In this document: positions 17,122 to 26,076 of the stretch, piece after piece
Layout of the letters: every line of letters starts with the position of its first letter
Numbering within the stretch: the stretch's first letter is position 1
Assembly: GCA_011391125.1 (NCBI GenBank)
Contig: JAABRE010000009.1
Coordinates: forward strand, 19,268 to 83,267
Source of the DNA: Synechococcales cyanobacterium S06
GTDB lineage: Bacteria; Cyanobacteriota; Cyanobacteriia; Cyanobacteriales; JAABRE01
Reading direction: 5' to 3'
Length of the DNA stretch: 64,000 bases
Made by a program: the position numbers and the translations under genes
The notes under the pieces: generated by a model
Database searches by the model: none
Told to the model about the DNA's origin: nothing
The model's input: only the letters and a program-made list of their open reading frames with translations

Positions 17122-20100
17122 TTAAACGACCTGAAAATCAGCGTTTGTAAGGGCTAAACCACTGTTTAAAGTAGCAAATTGAACTACCGTAAAGGAATTA
17201 CCAATTCCATCTTTATCGAAGAAGACAGCACCTGTTGAACTGTTATAGATAAAGCGATGATCAGCAGTTGTCGCTTTACTTCCTGTAACAAAAGCCGTTG
17301 TAGGTAAAGTTCCAGCAGTTAAACCACCAAAACCTGTTCCTGAAATGAGCAAAGTATCATCAATGACTGAAAAATCAGTGATTTTATCTTTTCCTTCGGT
17401 GCTACTATTAAAACGGAAACTATCCTTACCTGCACCTCCAGTTAAAACATCATTGCCAACACCGCCAATCAAGGTATCGTTGCCGTTTCCTCCTAAAAGG
17501 GTATCCAAACCAGCTCCTCCAGTCAAGTTGTCATTACCGTTATTCCCTGTAAGGGTATTGTTACTTGAATTACCGGTGAGAAGATCGTTGTAATTTGAGC
17601 CAATCAAGTTTTCGATCGCCACCAGAATATCGCCATTAGCTTCACCTAAAGAACCAAGATTGGTAGTTAAATTAACGGTAACAGCAGAGGTAGCACTACT
17701 GTAACTTGCGGTATCAGCTCCTAAACCACCGTCTAAAGAATCAATACCCAAACCACCGGTTAAAACGTCATTGCCAGCATCACCAATAAGGGTATCATTG
17801 CCGGAAGAACCGCTTAAATTGTCATTTCCTGCACCACCATTGAGGATATTAATGCCATTATTGCCGGTTAAATTGTCGTTTAAGGTGCTTCCAGTAAGAT
17901 TTTCGATGGAAATGAGGCGATCGCCCAAAGCCTCTCCAGTGCCTAGATTAGTGGTTAAATTAAAGGTGACGGACGAAGTTGCGGTTGCATAGCTTGCCGT
18001 GTCAATCCCTGCTCCACCGTCTAAAGTATCAGCTCCTAAACCGCCAATTAGGGTATCATTGCCGGAAGAACCGTTTAAGTTGTTGTTAGCGTCATCGACT
18101 TTGAGGGAATCTGCCAACTGTGAGCCAATGATATTCGAGAAATTCTCCACAGTAAACGAAAGAGTACCTTGGGGAGTATTGAAAACCGTTAAACTATTAC
18201 TAGCGAGGTCAACATTTAAAGAGCTAGTGGTACTGGTACTAGAATCAATAGCGTTGAGATAGTCAGAATTACCAACAATTCTTTCAGCAGAAACCGTATC
18301 AATTCCCAACTCTCCTTTATCAATAATACCTGCGGGTTTGAGGGTAATTGCTGTGGTTAAATTGCTGTAATCGACGGTATCAACACCAACTCCCCCTGTG
18401 ATTGTATCATTGGCCAAACTTGCGAAGAACAAATCATCTCCACCTTGACCATCAAGACTATTATTACCCTCATCACCAATGATGAGATCATCAGTTTGAC
18501 TACCAGTTACATTAGCGAAGTTAACCACCGTAAAGGTGACATCCCCAGATGGCAAACCAATCACCGTCAAAGTGTTTTGGGACAAATCAATATTAATTGG
18601 GGTTGTGGAACTAGAAGAAGCATCAATCAGATTGCTAGATGAACCATTAGCAACAATCTGCTCCACTTGGACAGTATCAGTTTCACCATTAGCTTTAAAA
18701 ATAATACCTTGTACTTGTAAGGTAATGGCGCTATCCACGAAACTGTAATCAACTGTGTCAATACCTTCACCACCAACGATTGTATCATTGGCCAAACTTG
18801 CGAAGAACAAATCATCTCCACCTTGACCATCCAAACTATTTATCCCCTCATTCCCTGTGATCTGGTCGGCTAATTGGCTACCTTCAACATTGTTAAAGTT
18901 ATAAACATCAAAAGTGACATCACCTAAGATCAAGAAACTAGCTGCGAGGTTCACATCAACAGCATTAGTCAAGCTGTCCGAAGCATCAATGGTGTTAACA
19001 AAGGCGGAATTAGCGATGATGATTTCAATGGATTGAAGTGTATCTGTTCCTAAAGCGCCCTTATCAACGATTCCTTCAGCTTTCAAGGCGATCGCCCCTG
19101 AGAGATTGCTATAATCTACAATGTCAATTCCGTCTTGACCATTAATACTAAAGCTGCCAATAGTGACAATCAAGTCATTATCTTCTGGAGTTCCCTCTAA
19201 GACTAAGTCATTATTAAATACTTGGGCATAAATTCCGTAAGTTGCTTGATCAGTCCATGTGATAACATAACCGCCATCAGATAATGCTGTTGTTGCCGAG
19301 AGAAATTGACGATCTTGTGTATTATTGGTATTAACTAAAAATTCTTCCCCAACTAAATTACCATTACTATCAAGTCGTTGTGCGTAAATATCTTCATAGC
19401 TACTATTAGAGGGGGTAGATTGCCATGTAATCAAGGTATCTCCATTGGCTAACAATGTAGCTGAAGGTTCATACTGCCAACCAGTGGTAGTGGTATTGAC
19501 CCGAAAGGCCGAACCTACAGCCTCCCCATTGCTGGCATATTTTTGTCCATAAATATCAACACCATCAATAGATGAATGCCAAAGGACTATAAAACCACCA
19601 TTACTTAATGGAGCTATTGTAGATGGTTTAATCTGTGCAACGCCGTTGCCTAGGTTAATTTGAGCAGAAGAAGTGACAACAAACTCACTACCAACAGGAT
19701 TACTATTGGCATCAAATCGTTGTCCACGAATAGCATTATCAAAATAACTGTTTCCCCAAGTAATAACGAATCCTCCATTAGTCAATGATACCACTGACGC
19801 ATTTTCTCGATAACCGGAGGCTGAACTATTAAGACGAAATTCACCGCCCCTAGGATTGCCATTAACATCATATTTTTGACCATAAAGTCCAAAAATTGGT
19901 TGATCAGACCCAAAACCACCTTGATCATTGTATGACCAAGTCGCCAGAAAGCCACCATCAGTTAAACTAATGACTGATGCATCATTTAAACGAGATGTGG
20001 TGCTAGTATTAGCTTGAAATTGAGTGCCAAGAGGATTGCCATTACTATCATAGCGTTGTCCATAAACTCCGCCGCCCGAACCATTAGTCCATGTAACGAC

Positions 20101-20325
20101 AAAACCATCATTTTTTAGACCTGTAACAGAGAGTGAGCTACCCTCGTTGATTTGATTTGTATTAATTTTGAACTGGCTGGTGGAAGGTGAGCCATTCTTG
20201 TTATAAACTTGTGCAAAAATATCTGGACCAGATTGCCAAGTAACAAGAAAACCATCTCCATTAGCTAAAGTTGCCGTTTTAGAAACTGAACCATTCGCCA
20301 CTCGAAATTCGTTAATATTACTCAT
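17122..20325 (-). CDS. RTX (hemolysin-type calcium-binding) repeat protein
   Basis: From the ATG at 20325 it is 1067 aa. Residues ~1-380 are about eight repeats of ~45 residues with the core DGGF(V/L)xTW and GQRYDSNGNPLG. The middle (about 385-760) holds three similar modules with LDGQGGDDLFFASLANDT. The C-terminal ~300 residues are Gly/Asp nonapeptides (GNDTLIGG, GAGNDNL) that bind calcium, capped by a domain with DSFRFNSSTEGKDKITDF. No N-terminal signal peptide is present, so export through a type I system by a C-terminal signal is expected. No transporter gene is nearby. Function may be surface layer, adhesion or exoenzyme; no catalytic domain is visible. An upstream TTG start at 20448 was rejected. 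Confidence 0.88.
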   Translation of the reverse strand: MSNINEFRVANGSVSKTATLANGDGFLVTWQSGPDIFAQVYNKNGSPSTSQFKINTNQINEGSSLSVTGLKNDGFVVTWTNGSGGGVYGQRYDSNGNPLGTQFQANTSTTSRLNDASVISLTDGGFLATWSYNDQGGFGSDQPIFGLYGQKYDVNGNPRGGEFRLNSSASGYRENASVVSLTNGGFVITWGNSYFDNAIRGQRFDANSNPVGSEFVVTSSAQINLGNGVAQIKPSTIAPLSNGGFIVLWHSSIDGVDIYGQKYASNGEAVGSAFRVNTTTTGWQYEPSATLLANGDTLITWQSTPSNSSYEDIYAQRLDSNGNLVGEEFLVNTNNTQDRQFLSATTALSDGGYVITWTDQATYGIYAQVFNNDLVLEGTPEDNDLIVTIGSFSINGQDGIDIVDYSNLSGAIALKAEGIVDKGALGTDTLQSIEIIIANSAFVNTIDASDSLTNAVDVNLAASFLILGDVTFDVYNFNNVEGSQLADQITGNEGINSLDGQGGDDLFFASLANDTIVGGEGIDTVDYSFVDSAITLQVQGIIFKANGETDTVQVEQIVANGSSSNLIDASSSSTTPINIDLSQNTLTVIGLPSGDVTFTVVNFANVTGSQTDDLIIGDEGNNSLDGQGGDDLFFASLANDTITGGVGVDTVDYSNLTTAITLKPAGIIDKGELGIDTVSAERIVGNSDYLNAIDSSTSTTSSLNVDLASNSLTVFNTPQGTLSFTVENFSNIIGSQLADSLKVDDANNNLNGSSGNDTLIGGLGADTLDGGAGIDTASYATATSSVTFNLTTNLGTGEALGDRLISIENLTGSTLNDNLTGNNGINILNGGAGNDNLSGSSGNDTLIGDAGNDVLTGGLGIDSLDGGLGADTASYSSATSAVTVNLTTNLGSLGEANGDILVAIENLIGSNYNDLLTGNSSNNTLTGNNGNDNLTGGAGLDTLLGGNGNDTLIGGVGNDVLTGGAGKDSFRFNSSTEGKDKITDFSVIDDTLLISGTGFGGLTAGTLPTTAFVTGSKATTADHRFIYNSSTGAVFFDKDGIGNSFTVVQFATLNSGLALTNADFQVV
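18401..18830. repeat. Near-identical internal repeat of the RTX gene
   Basis: A stretch of about 52 bases at 18401-18452 recurs almost without change at 18778-18830 (both include TTGGCCAAACTTGCGAAGAA). The codons are conserved as well as the protein (DDLFFASLANDT), which points to recent duplication or gene conversion between modules. Confidence 0.8.
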
Positions 20326-20550
20326 GTTGATTATTGTACTCAAAAAAGTTGTTATTTTTTGCTTGAGCGTTTCTATAGAAACTATTGCGCGGGGTTTTGT
20401 AAGATTATGAATCAACAAAAAACTTTTTTTTTGATTCAGCTTTTCCAATTTATCCCACTGAATACTTCAACGTGGTTCGTGGTTGGACTAAAGTCCCAAG
20501 AAAAGCTCGTTTTGGCAATAAATCACAACTACAAATTTTCCTAAGAGAAT

Positions 20551-20793
20551 TTATTTGATTAAAATTTTATAGTAATGCCAAACATAATCAATGGGTGCAG
20601 AAGGAGAGACGATATGATCAGCAACCATGGCTAAGAAAAGAAATCTTTTGTATTCTTGAATCACCCGTACGGTATAGATTTCAGACCATCTGCATGACCA
20701 AGATAGTTTATAGGAAAAGGGAAAAACAACTCCTGGAGTATCTAGGTTAAAATGGCAAATTTTTTCGTACAATTCTTGTTCTGCTGGTTTCAT
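20551..20793 (-). pseudogene. Truncated glycine-rich-domain-like protein (N-terminal part)
   Basis: From the ATG at 20793 the frame gives 80 aa: MKPAEQELYEKICHFNLD, then FPFSYKLSWSC, RVIQEYKRFLFLAMVAD, SPSAPIDYVWH. This resembles the N-terminal domain of cyanobacterial glycine-rich-domain/TIGR04222-type proteins, where the helix ends in VDQVWHLH and several hundred residues follow. Here a stop comes 7 residues after the VWH motif, so I read it as a truncated gene. It starts 23 bases behind the kinase gene, whose product itself ends in eight glycines. A short functional protein cannot be excluded. Confidence 0.55.
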
Positions 20794-20815
20794 AATTATT
20801 CTTTGACCTCCTTTA

Positions 20816-22225
20816 TTAACCACCACCACCACCACCACCACCACAGGAAGGTTTGGGGGGAACTTTCGGTGTCGGGTAAATAATCTGTAGTTCTAAGTCC
20901 AAAAATTCGCTTAATTCTTTGCCAATCCACCAAAATTCGGCTGCTGTTAAATTGGCGATCGAGTATTTATTTGAACCTGCATAGATGAATAATTCAGGCT
21001 CGATTTTGACTTTCCCTCTGTTTTCTACCTTACCTGTGCTATCAAGATATTTGTCAAATTCGTAACTGGGGGAATATCCTAACAAGGAAATTTCTGAACG
21101 AGGGTTATTTAATACTCTGAATCCCAATGTGTTATAAGCTTCTATTTGGTTAGGGTTAATGATGATTTTTGCTAATATTTCCCTATGCTTCATGACTTGC
21201 CATCCAAAAAAGAAAAGAAGGAAAATTGGAAATAAGGAACCAAAAAATAAGAAACCAAAAAATAAAGGGATTAAAGTTGAAAATATAGCATCTCCTAACA
21301 GTTTGATGATATAACTGATAGATATAGTCCCGAATATTATCTCCAATCGATCGCCTTCACCTTGCCATTTTACCTTGGTATATTTCGGTTTAAGTTCCGG
21401 ATAATTACTAATATTACCATCGCTAGATATTAGAGCAGTTTGTGCTATTTTAGCATCACTAAAACGGCGATCTAAATGATGTTGTATCATTTTATCTAAC
21501 CATTTTTGAAACCGGTTACTTAACTGATTTGTCTTAAATTTAATTTGTCCATTAACTAAAGGTAATTCGGCGGGATGAGTACCTGTAACCAGATAAATTA
21601 GGGTCATTCCTAAACTATATAAATCCGAAGCAGGAACAGCTTGACCGCCAAATTGTTCTAGGGGAATATAGCCATAACTTCCCACAATGGTAATTGTACC
21701 TCCTTCTTTATTGGCAACGGTTTGAACCGAACCAAAGTCCACTAAATAAATGTCACCAATACTATTACCAGAACGATTACTTAGCAAAATATTACTAGGT
21801 TTAATATCTCGGTGAATAACGATGGGATTTTGCCCATGAAGATACTGTAAAATTTGTAAAAGGCGAGCGGCTAATTCCACTAATTCTGCTTCGGAAAACT
21901 TACGACCTTGTTGAATCCAAGTATCCAAAGAAACCGCTTCAATATAAGTTTGTACCAAAGCAAAACCATGATAATTATTATCATTAACTTCAAAGTAGTC
22001 TAAATATTTAGGAATGGCAGGATGAGCGAGATTTTGTAAGGTTTTCGCTTCTCTTTCAAATAATTTGAGATCATCCCACTGAAAATCTTGGTCAAAAAGT
22101 AAAATTTTAATTACGACTACATTTTTAGAAAACAAATCTTCGGCCAAAAAAGTCCTTCGGCCAGCTTTTTTGCTTAGTTGTTCCCCAAGTTGATAGCGAT
22201 TATTTAATACAATATTATTGTCCAT
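20816..22225 (-). CDS. Membrane Ser/Thr protein kinase with a polyglycine tail
   Basis: A eukaryotic-type kinase domain covers residues ~10-265. It shows HRDIKPSNILL (catalytic loop), VDFGSV (metal-binding DFG) and a Pro/Glu-rich activation end (GYIPLEQFGG). The glycine loop is weak (LGEQLSKKAGRRTFLAED) and the VAIK lysine appears in VVVIKILL. Two hydrophobic helices follow (about 305-345), then a cytoplasmic C-terminal domain of ~120 residues. The protein ends in Cys followed by eight Gly encoded by a GGT repeat. Its target is unknown. It is probably anchored in the cytoplasmic membrane. Confidence 0.88.
   Translation of the reverse strand: MDNNIVLNNRYQLGEQLSKKAGRRTFLAEDLFSKNVVVIKILLFDQDFQWDDLKLFEREAKTLQNLAHPAIPKYLDYFEVNDNNYHGFALVQTYIEAVSLDTWIQQGRKFSEAELVELAARLLQILQYLHGQNPIVIHRDIKPSNILLSNRSGNSIGDIYLVDFGSVQTVANKEGGTITIVGSYGYIPLEQFGGQAVPASDLYSLGMTLIYLVTGTHPAELPLVNGQIKFKTNQLSNRFQKWLDKMIQHHLDRRFSDAKIAQTALISSDGNISNYPELKPKYTKVKWQGEGDRLEIIFGTISISYIIKLLGDAIFSTLIPLFFGFLFFGSLFPIFLLFFFGWQVMKHREILAKIIINPNQIEAYNTLGFRVLNNPRSEISLLGYSPSYEFDKYLDSTGKVENRGKVKIEPELFIYAGSNKYSIANLTAAEFWWIGKELSEFLDLELQIIYPTPKVPPKPSCGGGGGGGG
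20819..20845. repeat. ACC/GGT trinucleotide microsatellite
   Basis: Tandem ACC units at the 3' end of the kinase gene encode its eight terminal glycines. Slippage would change the tail length without shifting the frame. Confidence 0.85.
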
Positions 22226-22501
22226 CTGTTCTAATTGGTAACTGTATAATTTCTCTTGCGATGGTTTAGGTGAATTTATGCAGGGTAATTCTCCTTGTTT
22301 CTAAAAAAACTTTATTGAGGGGATATCGCCCTTTTAGTTAATAGTTATGGTAAATTAAGCTATATTTTTGAGTGCCATGGCGCTCATTTTTGTAGGATAG
22401 TTAAGCTATAATTTGTCTGGTTATTTAAAATTTTGACCAAAGAATTTGGTTTCAAGTCTCCTAGCTTGGTGACAGATAAAAACTAATAACTAATAACTGA
22501 A

Positions 22502-24085
22502 ATGAAAAGGATATTCCGCTCGATTATGATTAAAACTAAAACTAAAATTGCTCAAATTTCAAATAAGTTAAATTTACTGATTGATTCCCCTTGGAAAGTT
22601 ATACTTATTTTTTCAGTTATCGGTTTATTTGCTATTCTTAATCACTCCATGTGGCGAGATGAAATGAATACTTGGTTAATTGTTCGAGATAGCAATTCAT
22701 TCTTAGAAATGGTGAATAATGTTCACTATCAAGGTCATCCTTTATTATGGGCTTTATCGATCTCTTTTTTATATAATTTTGTTAAAAATCCGCTCATAAT
22801 GCAGTTATTTCATTTATGTTTGGCGATAACTGCTATGATTATTTTTTGGCAATATAGTCCTTTTAAAAAGTGGCAAAAAATCTTATTTACTTTCGGTTAT
22901 TTACCTTTTTATGAATATTTGGTAATTAGTCGCAATTATACTTTTGGAATGTTATTTTTATGGGCATTCTGCGCTACTTTTAATTCCCGTAAAAAAACTT
23001 ATTTAATTTTAGCCGTTATTTTAGGCTTAATGGCTAATAGTAATGCCTATGCTTTATTTATTTCTTGTAGTTTAGGATTAATGTTATTGGTGGAATTTTG
23101 TTTTGATAAAAACCACCGTCAGGAATATTTTAAAAAGGCGAAGAAATACGATTTTTTCCTAAGTTTATTTATCCTAATTTCTTTATATATTTTATCTATT
23201 TATATTCTGTCTCCTCCTCCTGATAGTGCTAATCATGGTGGTCAAGATGGGTTCTTTTTTGCTTTTGAATTAAAGCGTTTTTTCATAGCTTTAGGTAAGT
23301 TATTTAGTGGTTATATCTTAATTACGCCTAAGAAACAATGGTTAGATTTAATTATTTGTAGTATAATAAGTTTATTACTTTTTGGTTTCACCATTTTTCG
23401 ATTATCTAAAAAACCTTTGCCTTTATTTTTTTATGTTGTTGGTACTGGTTTCATTTTAGCTTTTAATTATTTTCGTTTTATCATTGCGGATTTTCGACAC
23501 TTTGGACATTTTTATTTAATTTTACTGGCCGCTTTTTGGTTAGCAAATTACTACGAAGATTCAGCTTTATTAAGCAAAATAATACCCTTAAATAAAAAGC
23601 AATTTACTTTAGTTAATCAGGGGTATTCTTGGGTATTAATGTTAATTTTAGTCGCTAATTTTTTAGGCGGAATAAATGGATTAACACGGGATATACTGAT
23701 ACCATATTCTGCTAGTCGTGAAACGGCAAATTACATTAAACAAGCAGACTTAAATGATGAATTTATTGTGGGTAGTGAAGATGCGCAAATGGCTGCTTTA
23801 TCTGGTTATTTGTATCGCAAATTTTATTACCCAGAATTACAAAGAATTGGCAGTTTTACCCTTTTTATTAAAGAAAGAGTGTTTGTCAAACATGAACTGA
23901 TTTTAGAGCAAATTAAACAGATTTTACAGGAAAAAACAGATTTGAACAAAGTTTTGTTAATTCTGAATAAACAACTCAAAGTAAGTCATAGGGATTTAAA
24001 AATAACTCCCATTAAAGAGTTTAAAAATTCTTTTAACCGAGATGAAAAATATTATTTATATTGGGGAGAATTAATTAAGAATTAA
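22502..24085 (+). CDS. Multi-pass membrane protein, GT-C glycosyltransferase-like (copy 1)
   Basis: The protein is 527 aa with about ten hydrophobic helices. After the first helix comes MWRDEMNTWLIVRD. An acidic pair in the first outer loop is the hallmark of GT-C enzymes (GT39/ArnT-like) that use polyprenyl-phosphate sugars. The C-terminal soluble part contains ASRETANYIKQADL and VGSEDAQMAALSGYL. I cannot name a family with certainty; the assignment as glycosyltransferase is inference from topology and the DE motif. The next gene is a tandem paralogue beginning 1 base after this stop. ACTAATA repeats precede the start, and an in-frame ATG at 22526 is an alternative. Confidence 0.65.
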   Translation: MKRIFRSIMIKTKTKIAQISNKLNLLIDSPWKVILIFSVIGLFAILNHSMWRDEMNTWLIVRDSNSFLEMVNNVHYQGHPLLWALSISFLYNFVKNPLIMQLFHLCLAITAMIIFWQYSPFKKWQKILFTFGYLPFYEYLVISRNYTFGMLFLWAFCATFNSRKKTYLILAVILGLMANSNAYALFISCSLGLMLLVEFCFDKNHRQEYFKKAKKYDFFLSLFILISLYILSIYILSPPPDSANHGGQDGFFFAFELKRFFIALGKLFSGYILITPKKQWLDLIICSIISLLLFGFTIFRLSKKPLPLFFYVVGTGFILAFNYFRFIIADFRHFGHFYLILLAAFWLANYYEDSALLSKIIPLNKKQFTLVNQGYSWVLMLILVANFLGGINGLTRDILIPYSASRETANYIKQADLNDEFIVGSEDAQMAALSGYLYRKFYYPELQRIGSFTLFIKERVFVKHELILEQIKQILQEKTDLNKVLLILNKQLKVSHRDLKITPIKEFKNSFNRDEKYYLYWGELIKN

Positions 24086-24086
24086 G

Positions 24087-25661
24087 ATGTTTTTACCAAT
24101 AAAAAGACAACTATTTGAATACTTGAAATTATTAATTGATTCACCGTGGAAAATAATACTTATTTTTTCAGTTTTAGGTTTATTTGGTATTCTTAATCAT
24201 TCTATGTGGCGGGATGAAATGAATACTTGGCTAATTGTTCGTGATAGTGATTCATTTTCAGAAATGGTGAATAATGTTCACTATCAAGGCCACCCTTTAT
24301 TATGGGCTATTTGTGTATCTTTGGTGAGAAATATTACCGATAATCCACTAATTATGCAGTTATTTCATCTTAGTTTAGCTATTAGTTCCATTAGTATTTT
24401 TTGGTTATATAGTCCTTTTAATTATCGCCAAAAAAGCTTATTTACTTTTGGTTATTTTCCCTTTTATGAATACTGTTTAATTGCTCGACCTTATGCTTTA
24501 GGAACTTTATTTTTATTAACTTTTTGTGCGACTTTTAATTACCGCCAAAAAACCTATTTAATGGCCGCTTTTTTATTAGGTTTAATGGCCAATACTAATG
24601 TTTATCCTTTATTAGTATCCTTAGCTTTAAGTTCGATGTTATTATTAGAATTAGTATTTAATCAAAAGCACCGTAAAACTTATTTTAAACAAGCTAAAAA
24701 GTACGATTTATCTTTAAGTATTGTAATCTTAATTGTCTTATATATTATCGCAATTTATATTATTTTACCTCCTGGAGACAGTAATAATCATGGTGGTTTA
24801 GATGAAGGTTGGGTATTTTATTTTGATTTTCACCGTTTATTAATTGCCTTAGTAAGATTAATTGCGGGTTATTTCATTATCATACCTAGTTCGTCACAGT
24901 GGTTAGATTTTGATTTAATTTTATGTGCTTTAATTGCGGTATTTATTTTCGGTTTAACCCTCATTAAGTTAGTAAAAAAACCTTTAATTTTCTGGTTTTA
25001 TTTAAGTGCTAATCTGGCAATTTTTGCCTTTACTTATGTAAAATTTTTAGGTTCAACTCGACATTTTGGTTTTTTATATTTAACCTTAATAACTGCTTTT
25101 TGGTTAGCCAATTATTACCCCAATTCAAATTTTTTAGTTAATAAATTTAAGCTAAAATCTGAGTTATTAAATGTCGTCAAAAAATGGCATTATATCGCGT
25201 TTATGATCATTCTTTATGTGCAGTTTCTCGGAGGAATTATCGGTTTTTCAAGGGATGCGTTGAGTTTTCATTTTACTAATCCCTATTCAGCAAGTCGTCA
25301 AACTGCTAATTATATTCAAAAAAACGACTTAAATAATGAGTTTATTGTAGCAAGTGAAGATGCAACCATGGCTGCTTTATCTGGTTATTTAAACCGTAAA
25401 TTTTACTATCCTGAATTACAAAGAATTGGTAGTTTTACTCTCTTTACCAAGGAAAGACAAGAAATCTCACATTCTGAAGTCTTAAAACAGGTTAATTTCT
25501 TATTAAAAAATGACCAAAGTTTAGCCAAAATTCTGTTAATTTTGAATAGCAAATTAGAAATTAATGAAACTAATTTGAATATTACTCCTTTACAAAGTTT
25601 TGAAAAATCTTTAATCAGAAATGAAAAATTTTATCTTTATTTCCTAAGCGAAAAAATTTAA
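24087..25661 (+). CDS. Multi-pass membrane protein, GT-C glycosyltransferase-like (copy 2)
   Basis: This is the tandem paralogue of the gene upstream (524 aa). It shares the same blocks in the same order: SPWKIILIFS, MWRDEMNTWLIVRD, NNVHYQGHPLLWA, FGYFPFYEY, ASRQTANYIQ, SEDATMAALSGYL. Similarity is spread over the full length and appears well above half identical. Divergence is greatest in the outer loops, as expected for enzymes that differ in acceptor or sugar. The 1-base gap between the genes suggests translational coupling. Function is inferred as for copy 1. Confidence 0.65.
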   Translation: MFLPIKRQLFEYLKLLIDSPWKIILIFSVLGLFGILNHSMWRDEMNTWLIVRDSDSFSEMVNNVHYQGHPLLWAICVSLVRNITDNPLIMQLFHLSLAISSISIFWLYSPFNYRQKSLFTFGYFPFYEYCLIARPYALGTLFLLTFCATFNYRQKTYLMAAFLLGLMANTNVYPLLVSLALSSMLLLELVFNQKHRKTYFKQAKKYDLSLSIVILIVLYIIAIYIILPPGDSNNHGGLDEGWVFYFDFHRLLIALVRLIAGYFIIIPSSSQWLDFDLILCALIAVFIFGLTLIKLVKKPLIFWFYLSANLAIFAFTYVKFLGSTRHFGFLYLTLITAFWLANYYPNSNFLVNKFKLKSELLNVVKKWHYIAFMIILYVQFLGGIIGFSRDALSFHFTNPYSASRQTANYIQKNDLNNEFIVASEDATMAALSGYLNRKFYYPELQRIGSFTLFTKERQEISHSEVLKQVNFLLKNDQSLAKILLILNSKLEINETNLNITPLQSFEKSLIRNEKFYLYFLSEKI

Positions 25662-26076
25662 TTATTTAATTATCAAGATTAGCTTTGCCTACTTACGCTG
25701 AACAAAAAAACTTTAATACTTGGTAGGGTGAATTAGCAGCGAGATTAATTTAGATGAAAAGCTAATAACTTTTAATTCCCAGCGTAACCCACCATCTTTT
25801 GGTAGGGTGGGTTAGCCGCGAGATTAATTTAGATGAAAAGCTAATAACTTTTAATTCGCAGCGTAACCCACCATCTTAAAATTAAGTCATGATAATTAAG
25901 TTTTTTATCTTCACAAAAGTTACGATTCAGTATCTTTTGACTTGTATATTCAGGCAATGAAACTGCGATCAGGAATTTCTTGAGATGCTAAGTATCAATA
26001 CCAATAACCTACTTATGTGTCAGAATAATGAACGGTAATTTATTGATAGCGTACAACTTAAACTAGAACTTACAGA
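25662..26076. other. Intergenic region upstream of ndhF
   Basis: The first half holds the duplicated GGTGGG repeats. The second half (about 25880-26076) is unique AT-rich sequence that should carry the ndhF promoter and leader. I see no gene. Confidence 0.6.
25720..25877. repeat. Tandem duplicate of a GGTAGGGTG...AACCCACC repeat
   Basis: A unit of about 80 bases (GGTAGGGTGAATTAGCAGCG ... CGTAACCCACCATCTT) occurs twice back to back. Unit ends can pair because GGTGGGTTA is the inverse of TAACCCACC. A degenerate third copy lies at about 37999-38075 (GGTAGATAGGAGCGAG ... CAGCGTTACCCATCATCTT), and related GGGTGGG/CCCACC sequences lie at 62917-62984. Confidence 0.8.

Noticed and set aside
17345..18262. 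Proline-rich plus-strand ORFs opposite the RTX gene
   Set aside because: They are antisense shadows created by Gly/Asp codons of the RTX repeats.
20449..20550. Sixth copy of the miniature element (GGTTGGACTAAAGTCCCAAG near 20481)
   Set aside because: It shares only the GGACTAAAGTCC palindrome; the TAGTRATTCCAA ends and TA flanks are missing.
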